From Gammaproteobacteria bacterium (GTDB lineage Bacteria; Pseudomonadota; Gammaproteobacteria; SZUA-229), in NCBI GenBank assembly GCA_026197015.1, contig JAPHRB010000122.1, positions 1 through 16,694 of the forward strand: a DNA stretch of 16,694 nucleotides. The letters run 5' to 3'. Of this stretch, positions 7,988-14,988 are shown piece after piece. The notes beneath the pieces were generated by a model. That model saw only the letters and a program-made list of their open reading frames with translations, was not told where the DNA came from and did not search any database. A program made the translations under genes and the position numbers. Positions within the stretch are counted from its first letter, which is position 1. Each line of letters opens with the position of its first letter.

Positions 7988-8411
7988 TTATATTATAAAA
8001 CTATAACCCAACCCTAACACAGCACATATACCAATAACCGTAACTATTGCCATTTTTAGCCTGAATAACGCAAAAAAGGCCCGCGCACCAATGAATGCTG
8101 AGAACCATTCAAAATATCCATCAAAACCTTCTGGCCAGAGAACATGCTAAGCAAAGAAAACGGCCAGCTTTAATACCACCCCAACAACTGCTGCGCTTGC
8201 GGGCCAGGTAATAACATGGTGTAATTTAAGGCGTGTAAAAATCTGTGTTCTGAAATCCAGCGTCGTTTCTCTAGTAACTCCTGATGCATCATACTAATTT
8301 GACCTGCCGGGCCACCAAAACCAATAAAGCCGAGTTTTAAGTAGTATAAAAGCGCACTTTTAAATGTCATTTTTTAAGGTTGGCGCCTATTACTGCAGCT
8401 TTATCAGACAT
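7988..8411 (-). pseudogene. chrA: chrA chromate transporter remnant with large internal deletion
   Basis: This is a broken ChrA-type chromate efflux transporter; intact single-chain proteins are about 400 residues. A start at 8411 gives MSDKAAVIGANLKK and then a stop. A +1 shift continues as TFKSALLYYLKLGFIGFGG, PAGQISMMHQELLEKRRW and NYTMLLPGPQAQQL, which is clearly the ChrA N-terminus. Near 8184-8190 the reading jumps to another frame, starting GVVLKLAVFFA, then a TAG where ChrA normally has Trp, then HVLWPEGFDGYFEWFSA and ALFRLKMAIVTVIG to a stop at 7988. That is a ChrA C-terminus. Roughly 300 residues of the middle are missing. The gene therefore has a frameshift near the start, a large deletion with frame change, and a nonsense codon. 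A functional short protein is very unlikely. Confidence 0.85.
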
Positions 8412-8447
8412 TATATTTTCTCATTTGTTTTTTGCTGTATCACACCA

Positions 8448-9254
8448 CTACTTTAATTGGTATTTAACACGCTCTAATCGAGTTGGACACATAAACTCCA
8501 GCTCTACCGAACTCAACTGTAAATTCAGGTCTGTATTTTTTGCACCATAAAGCCTGTCTCCAACAATCGGATACCCCAAACCGGACAGATGTCGACGTAT
8601 TTGATGTTTACGCCCAGTTTTTATTTTTATTTCAACTACAGTTTGTTGCTTTTTCTCATCTTTACTTATGGCAAGTATTTCTGATATGGAAATTTTCCCA
8701 TCCAGTTCATTCTTGATTTCATATGGCAATTTTATGTTTTCTATCAAACCTTCAACTACAGCTTGGTATTTTTTATTTATTTCATGCAACTCAAACATTT
8801 TTGAAAATTTAGCGGCTACTTTTTTCTTATGTGCAATAATAATTAAACCATTAGCCGCCTTATCAAGTCGATGCACTATAAATGCTGGCCTTTGTGGCGA
8901 CAAATGCTGTTCTGCCCATCTATATATAGCATGTTGATCACCCCATTTCGTACCCTGAGAATACATCCCACCTGGTTTGTTCCAAATTGAATAATCAACC
9001 TCATCAGAAATTAAAAAAGCCTCTGGCGGGCTAGAATCATGAATTTCCGCATCATAATAAATATGCAGGAACTCACCTTTATTAAGTAATTTTTTAGCTC
9101 TACGAACTCGATTAACGCCATATTTAGACTCAAGCCAGACTGCTCCGTTCTGCATTACTTTTTTTAACTGCTGTTTACTCAGCTCAGTATTATTACTCAA
9201 ACATTCCAGGGTTGTTTGCGATTCGTTTATCTCTATATGTTTTTCAAATTTCAT
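8448..9254 (-). CDS. RluA-family RNA pseudouridine synthase
   Basis: This is a 268-residue enzyme that isomerises uridine to pseudouridine in rRNA or tRNA; the target base cannot be told from the sequence. An S4-like RNA-binding region covers about residues 15-65 (LSKQQLKKVMQNGAVWL). The catalytic domain begins with the NKPGG motif (92-96), followed by the signature HRLDKAANGLIIIAHKK, whose Asp131 is the expected nucleophile. KIKTGRKHQIRRHL and PIVGDRLYG are the conserved late motifs. KAANGL replaces the more common xxTSGL, a conservative difference. No Shine-Dalgarno is visible; a TATAAT lies at 9260-9265 on the same strand, just upstream of the ATG, so the message could be leaderless. A small helix-turn-helix ORF lies upstream on the same strand. 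Confidence 0.88.
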   Translation of the reverse strand: MKFEKHIEINESQTTLECLSNNTELSKQQLKKVMQNGAVWLESKYGVNRVRRAKKLLNKGEFLHIYYDAEIHDSSPPEAFLISDEVDYSIWNKPGGMYSQGTKWGDQHAIYRWAEQHLSPQRPAFIVHRLDKAANGLIIIAHKKKVAAKFSKMFELHEINKKYQAVVEGLIENIKLPYEIKNELDGKISISEILAISKDEKKQQTVVEIKIKTGRKHQIRRHLSGLGYPIVGDRLYGAKNTDLNLQLSSVELEFMCPTRLERVKYQLK

Positions 9255-9303
9255 TGCAAATTATACAACTTCTTCAGACACATCAAAACAAGTTCCGCCA
9301 CTT

Positions 9304-9474
9304 TCAAAACATACCCGCCCAATGAAATAACATCGACTTTTGATCCAGCTTTATCTTTTGCTGTGAATTTAATTTATCTGCCTGTCTAAATACGTTATAC
9401 CTCGATACGCCAATTTGAGCTGCATTAGAGTGTTTGCCCGTAAACGTTTTCAGAAACGCATTTTTAATATTCAT
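9304..9474 (-). CDS. Small Cro-like helix-turn-helix ORF
   Basis: A 56-codon open frame begins MNIKNAFLKTFTGKHS and continues NAAQIGVSRYNVFRQADKL. The AAxxGVSxxxVxR pattern at residues 18-30 is the usual recognition arrangement of Cro/CI-type helix-turn-helix proteins, and the layout (short N-terminal helix, HTH, short basic tail) resembles compact Cro-like repressors. It lies 49 bases upstream of the pseudouridine synthase on the same strand. There is no visible Shine-Dalgarno and no phage genes nearby, so it may be a relic or a lone regulator. The HTH pattern is seen directly; that the gene is translated is inference. Confidence 0.45.
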   Translation of the reverse strand: MNIKNAFLKTFTGKHSNAAQIGVSRYNVFRQADKLNSQQKIKLDQKSMLFHWAGMF

Positions 9475-9569
9475 ATGAACAGACAGCCGGTATTGAATTA
9501 AGGATTAATTATTACTAAATATAGTTTATTGTATTTTTTGCCACGATAACATAAGAGCAGTTAATAAAC

Positions 9570-10061
9570 ATGATAACTCCCATGTTAAATGCCGATGGCT
9601 TTACAGGACATATATTAATCGAGCCTAATAGACCTATCAGTTGGCAGGATAACGTTCGATTTATCAAAATCTTTGCTCTGCTATCTTTTACAATATCCTG
9701 TTTCGCTTATTATCAGGGCTTTTTTCTGGTCATGCCGTTTTCAGGAATTGAAGTATTATTCGTATCCATATGTCTTTACCTGGTTTACAAACATTATACT
9801 ATTTGTCAGGTTATTCATTTCACTAACAACAATGTAATCATTGAAACAGGTGATCGCAAAACGTTACAACGGGTAAAATATCAGCGTTACTGGTCCAAAT
9901 TTCATATTGACAAGCTGGGGAATCAGAATATCCCTCGCCTTAGTATATGTTCTAAAGGAAAATCTACCGAGATAGGTCGTTTTTTAAGTTACAACGACAA
10001 ATTAATATTGATTAAGCTGGTGAAAGATATCACAGAAAATTTTAAGATTCAGCATCGTTAA
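9570..10061 (+). CDS. DUF2244 family membrane protein
   Basis: This is a 163-residue protein resembling the DUF2244 family, integral membrane proteins of unknown function found widely in proteobacteria. It has EPNRPISWQDN (18-28), which fits the family opening, two adjacent hydrophobic helices at about 32-50 and 55-73 with the typical PFSGIEVL motif between them, then a soluble C-terminal domain of beta strands (VIHFTNNNVIIETG) and a KGKSTEIGRFL stretch. A second ATG at codon 5 (9582) is an alternative start, and neither has a strong Shine-Dalgarno. It is convergent with gshA and shares no operon with neighbours. Confidence 0.72.
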   Translation: MITPMLNADGFTGHILIEPNRPISWQDNVRFIKIFALLSFTISCFAYYQGFFLVMPFSGIEVLFVSICLYLVYKHYTICQVIHFTNNNVIIETGDRKTLQRVKYQRYWSKFHIDKLGNQNIPRLSICSKGKSTEIGRFLSYNDKLILIKLVKDITENFKIQHR

Positions 10062-10125
10062 ATTATAATCCTAAACTTCTGTAGCTATAAACAAATATCA
10101 TTAAGTAATTAATATACAGTTAATA

Positions 10126-11706
10126 TTAAGTTTGCTTAAAATATGCCTGCAAATAATCATCAAGACTTAAAGTATCTGATGCTTCTATTTCTTTTTGTTT
10201 TTCTATTGATTTTTTTGTAGCATCATCAAAAAACTTATTGCGCTCTGCAGTTAAATTTAAGCCTGTAAAGTATCGATTATGTTTTTCAGACATGCGTTTA
10301 GCAAAATGATAAAAACCTTCTTTTTTGTCTCTCATCTCATTAAGCATTCTTGCTGAAGGCGTTAACTCAGGATCCATTATTTTCGCACGTTGATAGTTCA
10401 ATGAATCCTCGTAAGGCGTAGTCTCTTTATGTTGATCCAGTAATTCACTCACAGATTGCATGCCATCGAGTATATTTGTAGCCCAGTCTTTTAGCTTTAA
10501 CTGTTTTGCATTATGATTTAACTTCAGCCCCGGATCACGCCCCTGATGTGCTACAAGTAACTCATTCTGATCTATATCTTCTCTTTCACTAAAACAAATC
10601 TGTTCACTTTCTGCAAGCAGGCAAAACAACATGAATATTTCAATAAAACGTAATTGCGTTTCATTAATTCCTAACGGATCAAATGCATTGACATCAAGTG
10701 AACGCAATTCAACATATCGCACACCACGTTTTTTTAAAGCAATTATTGGTTTCTCATTAGCCAGAACTATTTGTTTGGGCCTTACCGTACTATAATATTC
10801 ATTTTCTATTTGTAATAAATTGGCATTTAATTGCTGATACTTGCCATTTACCTTAACGCCAATTTTTTCATATTCAGGAAACGGCGTTTCGATAGCACAT
10901 TGCAAAGTTTGCACATATGAATCGAGATTTCGGTAACAGGCTTTGACACCGGACTCATTCTCTTTATTATTCTGATATCCAATATCACCCATTCTTAATG
11001 ATGTTGCATAAGGCTCATAATAAGTATTTTCATCAAAATCTTTTAAATTGGTTTCTGCTCCCCCAAGAAAAGATTTACAAACCGCTGGAGATGCACCAAA
11101 CAAATAAGGTACCAACCAGCCATATCGCTGTAAATTTCGAACTAATGAAAAATATTGCTCTGATTGAAAGTCTTTTAAAGTCTGTTCACTGTCACCTAAT
11201 AAATCTTTATATATTGGCCAGAAACTTTCAGGTAATGAATAATTAAAATGCACGCCCGCTATAACCTGCATTGCCCTGCCATATCTATGACCAAGACCAC
11301 GACGATAAATACTCTTCATCTGGCCTGCATTCGAACTACCATAATTAGCTATGGGTATACTGCTCCCACCTGCCACAACACAAGGCATACTGGTAGCCCA
11401 GAGGATTTCATCCTGTTGCAGTTTTTTATATACATACACCTGTGAATCACGTAAAAAATCGAGAACCGATTCAATATGCTCAGATGGCGGTGTAATAAAC
11501 TCTAATAAGGCCTCTGAATAGTCCGTTGTGATATACGGGTTGGTCAGCGCAGAACCTAGAGAAACGGGATGTTCAGACTGGGAAATACTTCCTTCAGGAG
11601 ATACCCTCAAGCTTTCTTTTTCGACACCTATCTGGCGACCATTCAATAAACCGTCTGTATTATATTTAAAGAGCTCTTTAACTCTAGATTCTATTAATTT
11701 AAACAA
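10126..11706 (-). CDS. gshA: Glutamate-cysteine ligase GshA
   Basis: GshA catalyses the ATP-dependent ligation of glutamate and cysteine, the first and rate-limiting step of glutathione synthesis, in the cytoplasm. The 526-residue product matches the gammaproteobacterial type (E. coli has 518). Conserved motifs are GVEKESLRV (27-35, active-site Glu29 and Glu31), HPVSLGSALTNPYITTDYSEALLEFITPP (46-74), a RYGRAMQVIAGVHFNYSLP stretch, and RGVRYVELRSLDVNAFDP. The start is a TTG at 11706 directly after an in-frame TAA, with GGGAAAG just upstream; no in-frame ATG lies nearby. A nine-codon upstream ORF overlaps this start. Glutathione synthetase (gshB) is not in the window. It is divergent from the FNR-box gene and convergent with the DUF2244 gene. 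Confidence 0.95.
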   Translation of the reverse strand: MFKLIESRVKELFKYNTDGLLNGRQIGVEKESLRVSPEGSISQSEHPVSLGSALTNPYITTDYSEALLEFITPPSEHIESVLDFLRDSQVYVYKKLQQDEILWATSMPCVVAGGSSIPIANYGSSNAGQMKSIYRRGLGHRYGRAMQVIAGVHFNYSLPESFWPIYKDLLGDSEQTLKDFQSEQYFSLVRNLQRYGWLVPYLFGASPAVCKSFLGGAETNLKDFDENTYYEPYATSLRMGDIGYQNNKENESGVKACYRNLDSYVQTLQCAIETPFPEYEKIGVKVNGKYQQLNANLLQIENEYYSTVRPKQIVLANEKPIIALKKRGVRYVELRSLDVNAFDPLGINETQLRFIEIFMLFCLLAESEQICFSEREDIDQNELLVAHQGRDPGLKLNHNAKQLKLKDWATNILDGMQSVSELLDQHKETTPYEDSLNYQRAKIMDPELTPSARMLNEMRDKKEGFYHFAKRMSEKHNRYFTGLNLTAERNKFFDDATKKSIEKQKEIEASDTLSLDDYLQAYFKQT

Positions 11707-11725
11707 TTATCTTTCCCGGAATCAT
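11699..11725 (-). other. Possible upstream mini-ORF overlapping the gshA start
   Basis: ATG at 11725 opens a nine-codon frame (MIPGKIIV then stop) whose TAA overlaps the gshA TTG start in another frame. GTGGAA lies about seven bases before the ATG and could be a weak Shine-Dalgarno. It could couple translation to gshA, could be a frameshifted true start, or could be chance. Confidence 0.3.
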
Positions 11726-11743
11726 GGCTAGTTCCACTAGTGC
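11726..11743 (-). repeat. Small hairpin in the gshA leader
   Basis: CTAGT at 11728-11732 and ACTAG at 11736-11740 form an inverted repeat with a three-base loop, extended by two G:C pairs with a two-base bulge. It would lie near the 5' end of the gshA transcript predicted from the -10 at 11747-11755. It has no T-tract, so it is not a terminator. Confidence 0.3.
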
Positions 11744-11746
11744 CGC

Positions 11747-11755
11747 ATTGTATCA
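11747..11755 (-). promoter_or_regulatory. Candidate extended -10 promoter for gshA
   Basis: On the minus strand the sequence reads TGATACAAT, an extended -10 with 5 of 6 bases of the hexamer matching. Transcription would start near 11740 and give a leader of about 34 bases. No clear -35 is visible at 17-18 bases. Confidence 0.4.
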
Positions 11756-11831
11756 GTGAATTACAGTATTTAATGATGTTCTAAGACGATCAGCTTATAA
11801 CAGGACGGCATTTCCCTCAATAGCTACTTAA

Positions 11832-11845
11832 TTGATGACGATCAA
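11832..11845 (+). promoter_or_regulatory. Perfect FNR/Anr-type binding box
   Basis: TTGATGACGATCAA is an exact match to the FNR-family consensus TTGATnnnnATCAA. Its centre is 41.5 bases upstream of position 11880, and TACTCT at 11868-11873 sits where the -10 of an FNR-activated class II promoter would be. It lies in the divergent region between gshA and the 107-residue gene and points to oxygen-responsive control of the latter. An effect on gshA (box about 130 bases upstream of its start) cannot be excluded. Confidence 0.65.
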
Positions 11846-11923
11846 TATCTTAAACAGGCTAATTCACTACTCTTTACACTAGTTTGTATACATTCAGTAC
11901 CTATTAATGAGTCAAGAAGACAC

Positions 11924-12247
11924 ATGCAACCAGATCACCACAACAACAGCAAGCTTAAAAGCGTGCCTGATACGAACAATCAGCACAATGCCGTGCTATT
12001 AAAAGGCCAATATCAATTCATTCTAAACTGGTACAAAATTAATGGTAAAAAACTTCTTGATGAAGAAGTTTTAGATGACCTGCAGATCAATACCTTAATG
12101 AAAATACTAGGCAACCCGATATGGAATGATATTTACCACTGCTGGGCGGTTGAAATCAAACACATGAACAATTTGCAGCCTTACGCAAAACATATATTTA
12201 ACCCTGATAAATTCACATATTTTATCGAAGCCTACCACAGTAAATAA
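11924..12247 (+). CDS. Unrecognised 107-residue protein behind an FNR box
   Basis: I do not recognise this family. The 107-residue product is soluble, with no signal peptide or membrane segment. The first 20 residues are polar and probably disordered (His, Asn, Lys rich). The rest has an aromatic-rich stretch (QYQFILNWYKINGKK), an acidic helix (LLDEEVLDDLQINTLMKIL), and an end rich in Tyr and Phe. One Cys and several His residues are present, but no metal-binding motif. AAGAAGA at 11914-11920 may act as a Shine-Dalgarno. The perfect FNR-type box and aligned -10 upstream suggest induction when oxygen falls, which is inference. It stands alone, with about 330 bases to the next gene. Confidence 0.6.
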   Translation: MQPDHHNNSKLKSVPDTNNQHNAVLLKGQYQFILNWYKINGKKLLDEEVLDDLQINTLMKILGNPIWNDIYHCWAVEIKHMNNLQPYAKHIFNPDKFTYFIEAYHSK

Positions 12248-12285
12248 TACCCTAAAGTATTAATAGAATTTTTAATATTCTCTCT

Positions 12286-12339
12286 ATCTGCATCTGCAAT
12301 CTTCCCTCTTTTAATGTAACTGATGCGCCCGATGCAGAT
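12286..12339 (+). repeat. Perfect 9-base inverted repeat, possible terminator
   Basis: ATCTGCATC at 12286-12294 and GATGCAGAT at 12331-12339 are exact reverse complements separated by 36 bases. A TTTATAGATTTTTT stretch follows. GATGC occurs twice near the right arm (12322-12326 and 12331-12335), so alternative pairings exist. It could end transcription of the 107-residue gene or form an RNA structure; the large loop makes it weaker than a classic terminator. Confidence 0.35.
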
Positions 12340-12545
12340 TTATAGATTTTTTAAGACTAATAACCACTTTAATATTTGTTACCAATAAACAACAAAGAAT
12401 TGTACCCGCAAGCGTGTTTACATCAAATTTTCTTTTCTATTTATCGTTTCACAACTAATGTGCATCATGACACTTATGACTAACGAATTAACATACCTAT
12501 TTAGATTTCAGTAGAAGTACACTTTTTAACCTATTATCAATTATG

Positions 12546-12551
12546 TATAAT
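12546..12551 (+). promoter_or_regulatory. Candidate -10 for the 148-residue/HIT pair
   Basis: TATAAT matches the -10 consensus exactly and lies 22 bases upstream of the ATG. The -35 position with a 17-base spacer is TTTTTA, a poor match. AAAGG before the ATG with an eight-base spacer is a fair ribosome binding site. Confidence 0.45.
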
Positions 12552-12573
12552 CAGTAATTAAAAGGCTTAAAAT

Positions 12574-13020
12574 ATGGTCAACGTTCAACTACTTAACTTT
12601 TCCATAAACAACTGGGGGCACCTCTACTCATTAGAACAGGCTATTTCTCACAACAAACAACTAACAGGCCGTAAATTAAGCGTTAACAGTCGAATACTAA
12701 ACAAACCTTTTTTGAATAACCATGATACTTCTATCACAATTAATTTTCTTCAGGTTGATGTTACACCCGAGTACCCGCTCATCAACCAAAACACCTATGA
12801 ACTAGGTCAAATTACATTTGCAAATGACAAACTTGAATCAAGCATTCATGTCGACCGAAATGTATTTGAGGAACTAAGAAAAAACTTGATGGAATATGCG
12901 GATATAGAAGGTATACATATAATGATCACTCTCGGCATATTAAGTAATAACGATCACTGGCAAGCGGGCGAAACATTACAGATTGTTAAATTAGATTATG
13001 CAATGAAAGGCGATGCCTGA
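12574..13020 (+). CDS. Unrecognised 148-residue protein coupled to a HIT protein
   Basis: I do not recognise this family. The 148-residue product appears soluble and mostly beta-rich, with no signal peptide or membrane helix. Visible stretches are SINNWGHLYSLEQAI near the start, a middle region with ITINFLQVDVTPEYPLI, and a charged segment (VDRNVFEELRKNLMEYADIE) followed by GIHIMITLGIL. The stop TGA overlaps the ATG of the HIT gene (TGATG), so the two are probably translated together. That points to a shared task, but the partner's function is itself only known at family level. A TATAAT promoter element and a fair Shine-Dalgarno support expression. Confidence 0.6.
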   Translation: MVNVQLLNFSINNWGHLYSLEQAISHNKQLTGRKLSVNSRILNKPFLNNHDTSITINFLQVDVTPEYPLINQNTYELGQITFANDKLESSIHVDRNVFEELRKNLMEYADIEGIHIMITLGILSNNDHWQAGETLQIVKLDYAMKGDA

Positions 13021-13451
13021 TGTCTTTTAAATTACATCCTCAACTACAGACCGATTGTTATGATCTGGGCGTCTTAGGCGATTGCACTTTATTGTTGAAC
13101 AAAAACGCACTGCTACCCTGGTTTATACTGGTTCCTCATACGACAGAAAATGAGCTATATAAATTAGAAAGCCATCAACAAAGCAACGTACAAAACAGCA
13201 TAAACAAACTAGCTCAATTTGTAGAATCTCACTTTATTACTGACAAACTTAATATAGCCACGATAGGCAACATAGTGCCTCAATTACATATTCATGTTAT
13301 CGGACGATTTAAAAATGATTTTTGCTGGCCGCAGCCCGTTTGGGGGCAGTCTGAATTCACGCCTTACAACGACAATAAATTAGACCTGATCAAGCAGGCT
13401 TTACTTGAAATAATAATTACACCTGATCATTCAGACCACTTATCCAGATAA
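13020..13451 (+). CDS. HIT domain protein (QxHxH variant)
   Basis: This is a 143-residue protein of the histidine triad (HIT) superfamily, nucleotide hydrolases or transferases acting on nucleotide phosphoramidates or dinucleoside polyphosphates. The core is seen in NIVPQLHIHVIGRF: His90 and His92 are the second and third triad positions, His92 being the expected nucleophile, while the first position is Gln88. This Gln variant occurs in a bacterial HIT subfamily, so it is not by itself a sign of inactivity. N-terminal strands include LLLNKNALLPWFILVPH, the usual entry to the nucleotide-binding fold. It overlaps the preceding 148-residue gene by one base, and its 3' end overlaps the convergent hydrolase gene by 25 bases. 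The exact substrate is unknown. Confidence 0.82.
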   Translation: MSFKLHPQLQTDCYDLGVLGDCTLLLNKNALLPWFILVPHTTENELYKLESHQQSNVQNSINKLAQFVESHFITDKLNIATIGNIVPQLHIHVIGRFKNDFCWPQPVWGQSEFTPYNDNKLDLIKQALLEIIITPDHSDHLSR

Positions 13452-14269
13452 CGTAAAATAACTTGCTGATTAGCGGTTTGTGCAAAAATGCGATTGTGCT
13501 GCCCGGTTACTTTCTCAAGATATTTTTCACCTGTTGCCTTATTAAATAATTCAACAGTATGTTCTGCTGATATCATTTGATCTTCTACGCTGTACATAAA
13601 TAATCTGGGTATATCAGGCGTAGATGCAACCACCTCAGCAGGGCTATATTCATTACTGATGGTTAAGGAAAATGGCCACTGAAATGCCCAGGTTAACCAC
13701 GATGTCGCCATCATTTCACGAGCGATTTTTTGATAATCACTAAAAGCTGAGACAAAAATAGCGCCATCGATGGGGCCATTATCTTTAGCTAAATTATAAA
13801 TGCCCAGACTGGCACCCAAACTATGACCCAGCATAAATAATTTTTTATCAGATGGTCGACGTGCATTCACGTATTCTCTGGCTGACTTAATATCCGCTAT
13901 GGCACCTTCGACAAATGCATATCCTTCCGATTTACCATAACCTCGATAATCAAAAATAAACACATCATATTGATGACCGGTAAGCCAGTGAACCATACCA
14001 GAATGTGTACTTATATTTTCACCATTGCCATGTAGAAATAACACGATAGCTTTAGACTCTTCACTTGCTGGAAACCACCAACCATGTAAATTAAGCCCTG
14101 ACTCACCCTTGAATGTGACATCTTCATATTCAATATTATATTGTTCAGGTGTCGCCAGATGTTGCTTCATAGGCTGAAAAAACAAACTGGTGCATGCTGA
14201 TAACCAGAAACAACTAACCAGGCATAACCCTGTTAGCAAATTGCGCCCTTTTGATGCTTTTTTGAGCAT
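13427..14269 (-). CDS. Alpha/beta hydrolase lipoprotein
   Basis: This is a 280-residue alpha/beta hydrolase, similar to the BEM46/YfhR-like serine hydrolases. The N-terminus is a lipoprotein signal with the lipobox LSAC, placing the acylated cysteine at residue 26, so the enzyme is probably anchored in the periplasm. The fold is clear: LFLHGNGENIS (oxyanion region, 78-87), FDYRGYGKSEG (106-116), and the nucleophile elbow GHSLGAS with Ser150. Asp230 (MYSVEDQMIS) and His258 (VTGQHNR) are the likely other triad members. The substrate is unknown; esters or small acylated molecules are typical. GGGGGAAGA upstream serves as Shine-Dalgarno. Its 3' end overlaps the convergent HIT gene by 25 bases. 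Confidence 0.88.
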   Translation of the reverse strand: MLKKASKGRNLLTGLCLVSCFWLSACTSLFFQPMKQHLATPEQYNIEYEDVTFKGESGLNLHGWWFPASEESKAIVLFLHGNGENISTHSGMVHWLTGHQYDVFIFDYRGYGKSEGYAFVEGAIADIKSAREYVNARRPSDKKLFMLGHSLGASLGIYNLAKDNGPIDGAIFVSAFSDYQKIAREMMATSWLTWAFQWPFSLTISNEYSPAEVVASTPDIPRLFMYSVEDQMISAEHTVELFNKATGEKYLEKVTGQHNRIFAQTANQQVILRYLDKWSE

Positions 14270-14351
14270 GATTTATCTTCCCCCTGTATGATTATCATAC
14301 CGACAAATTCTATCTTGATCACAGAACACAAACTATAAACAAATTCTGTAT

Positions 14352-14382
14352 TTGCATAGCCGCATTAAGCTGCTAGTATAGT
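14352..14382 (+). promoter_or_regulatory. Candidate promoter of the DUF3015 gene
   Basis: TTGCAT at 14352-14357 and TATAGT at 14377-14382 (5 of 6 consensus bases) are separated by 19 bases, slightly long. Transcription would begin near 14389 and leave a leader of about 44 bases before the ATG, which has GGAGAAG as its Shine-Dalgarno. Confidence 0.4.
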
Positions 14383-14432
14383 TAGTGGAATAATTTGTTC
14401 ACAAAAATAACTCTAAAACGGAGAAGAGCTGT

Positions 14433-14909
14433 ATGAAAAAACTAACGATCGGTACTCTATTACTTCTGTCATCTTCAAGTGCATTTGCTGTAGCACCAGG
14501 TGGCCCAGGCTGTGGTTGGGGCAACCTTTTATTTGACGGTCAATCAGGTTTCGTTCCTCATTTTGCGGCATCAACAACTAATGGTACATCAGGTAATAAT
14601 ACTTTCGGTATGACAACTGGTACTAACGGCTGTTCTGTAGATGGCAGCCTTTCATATGCTGGTGCATCTATGCTTGCATCAATGATGGATGAGTTCTCAA
14701 TCGACGCTGCAAAAGGCGAAGGTGAAGCATTAACAGCAGTTGCTGTAGTGTTAGGCGTTCAACCAGAAGATCGTGCCAAGTTCGCAGAACTGACTCACGA
14801 AAACTTCAACACTATCTTCCCTAGTCAGGATGTAACTGCCAATCAGGTTATGGATTCATTACAGCAAGTAATGAAAGCTGACCCGACTATGGCTAAATAT
14901 GCAATCTAA
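14433..14909 (+). CDS. DUF3015 family secreted protein
   Basis: This is a 158-residue protein of the DUF3015 family, of unknown function. The N-terminal signal peptide (MKKLTIGTLLLLSSSSAFA) is expected to be cleaved after residue 19, so the product is periplasmic or exported. The mature part starts with a Gly/Cys-rich segment (GGPGCGWGNLLF), then the Thr/Asn/Gly-rich motif TSGNNTFGMTTGTNGC typical of the family; Cys27 and Cys67 could form a disulfide. The second half is helical. The Shine-Dalgarno GGAGAAG is strong, a strong terminator follows, and codon choice seems more biased than in neighbours, all consistent with high expression. A DUF4105 gene follows, a neighbour pairing I recall from other gammaproteobacteria. 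Confidence 0.88.
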   Translation: MKKLTIGTLLLLSSSSAFAVAPGGPGCGWGNLLFDGQSGFVPHFAASTTNGTSGNNTFGMTTGTNGCSVDGSLSYAGASMLASMMDEFSIDAAKGEGEALTAVAVVLGVQPEDRAKFAELTHENFNTIFPSQDVTANQVMDSLQQVMKADPTMAKYAI

Positions 14910-14923
14910 GCATATTTAATCCT

Positions 14924-14966
14924 AAGCCTGAGTGAATAACATTGCTTATTAACTCAGGCTTTTTTT
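14924..14966 (+). terminator. Strong intrinsic terminator after the DUF3015 gene
   Basis: AAGCCTGAGT (14924-14933) pairs perfectly with ACTCAGGCTT (14952-14961). After one mismatch, five more pairs (AATAA/TTATT) close a CATTGC loop. A run of seven T's (14960-14966) follows the stem. It lies 15 bases after the DUF3015 stop and 23 bases before the DUF4105 start. Confidence 0.9.
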
Positions 14967-14988
14967 ATACCTAACCAAAACTCTTTCC

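Larger units (their letters stand above)
12248..12573 (+). other. Intergenic region with inverted repeat and promoter
   Basis: This 326-base AT-rich gap has no coding frame that I trust. It contains the 9-base inverted repeat listed separately (12286-12339) and a TATAAT at 12546-12551 ahead of the 148-residue gene. Otherwise nothing recognisable is seen. Confidence 0.5.

Noticed and set aside
8668..8937. Plus-strand ORF opposite the pseudouridine synthase
   Set aside because: It is a shadow of the clear RluA-family gene on the minus strand and has no recognisable motif.
10109..10129. AT-only inverted repeat between the DUF2244 and gshA genes
   Set aside because: TTAATAT/ATATTAA pairs over seven bases with no G or C, so it is too weak to call a terminator in this AT-rich gap.
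10998..11731. Three plus-strand ORFs opposite gshA
   Set aside because: They are antisense shadows of gshA, low in complexity and without family motifs.
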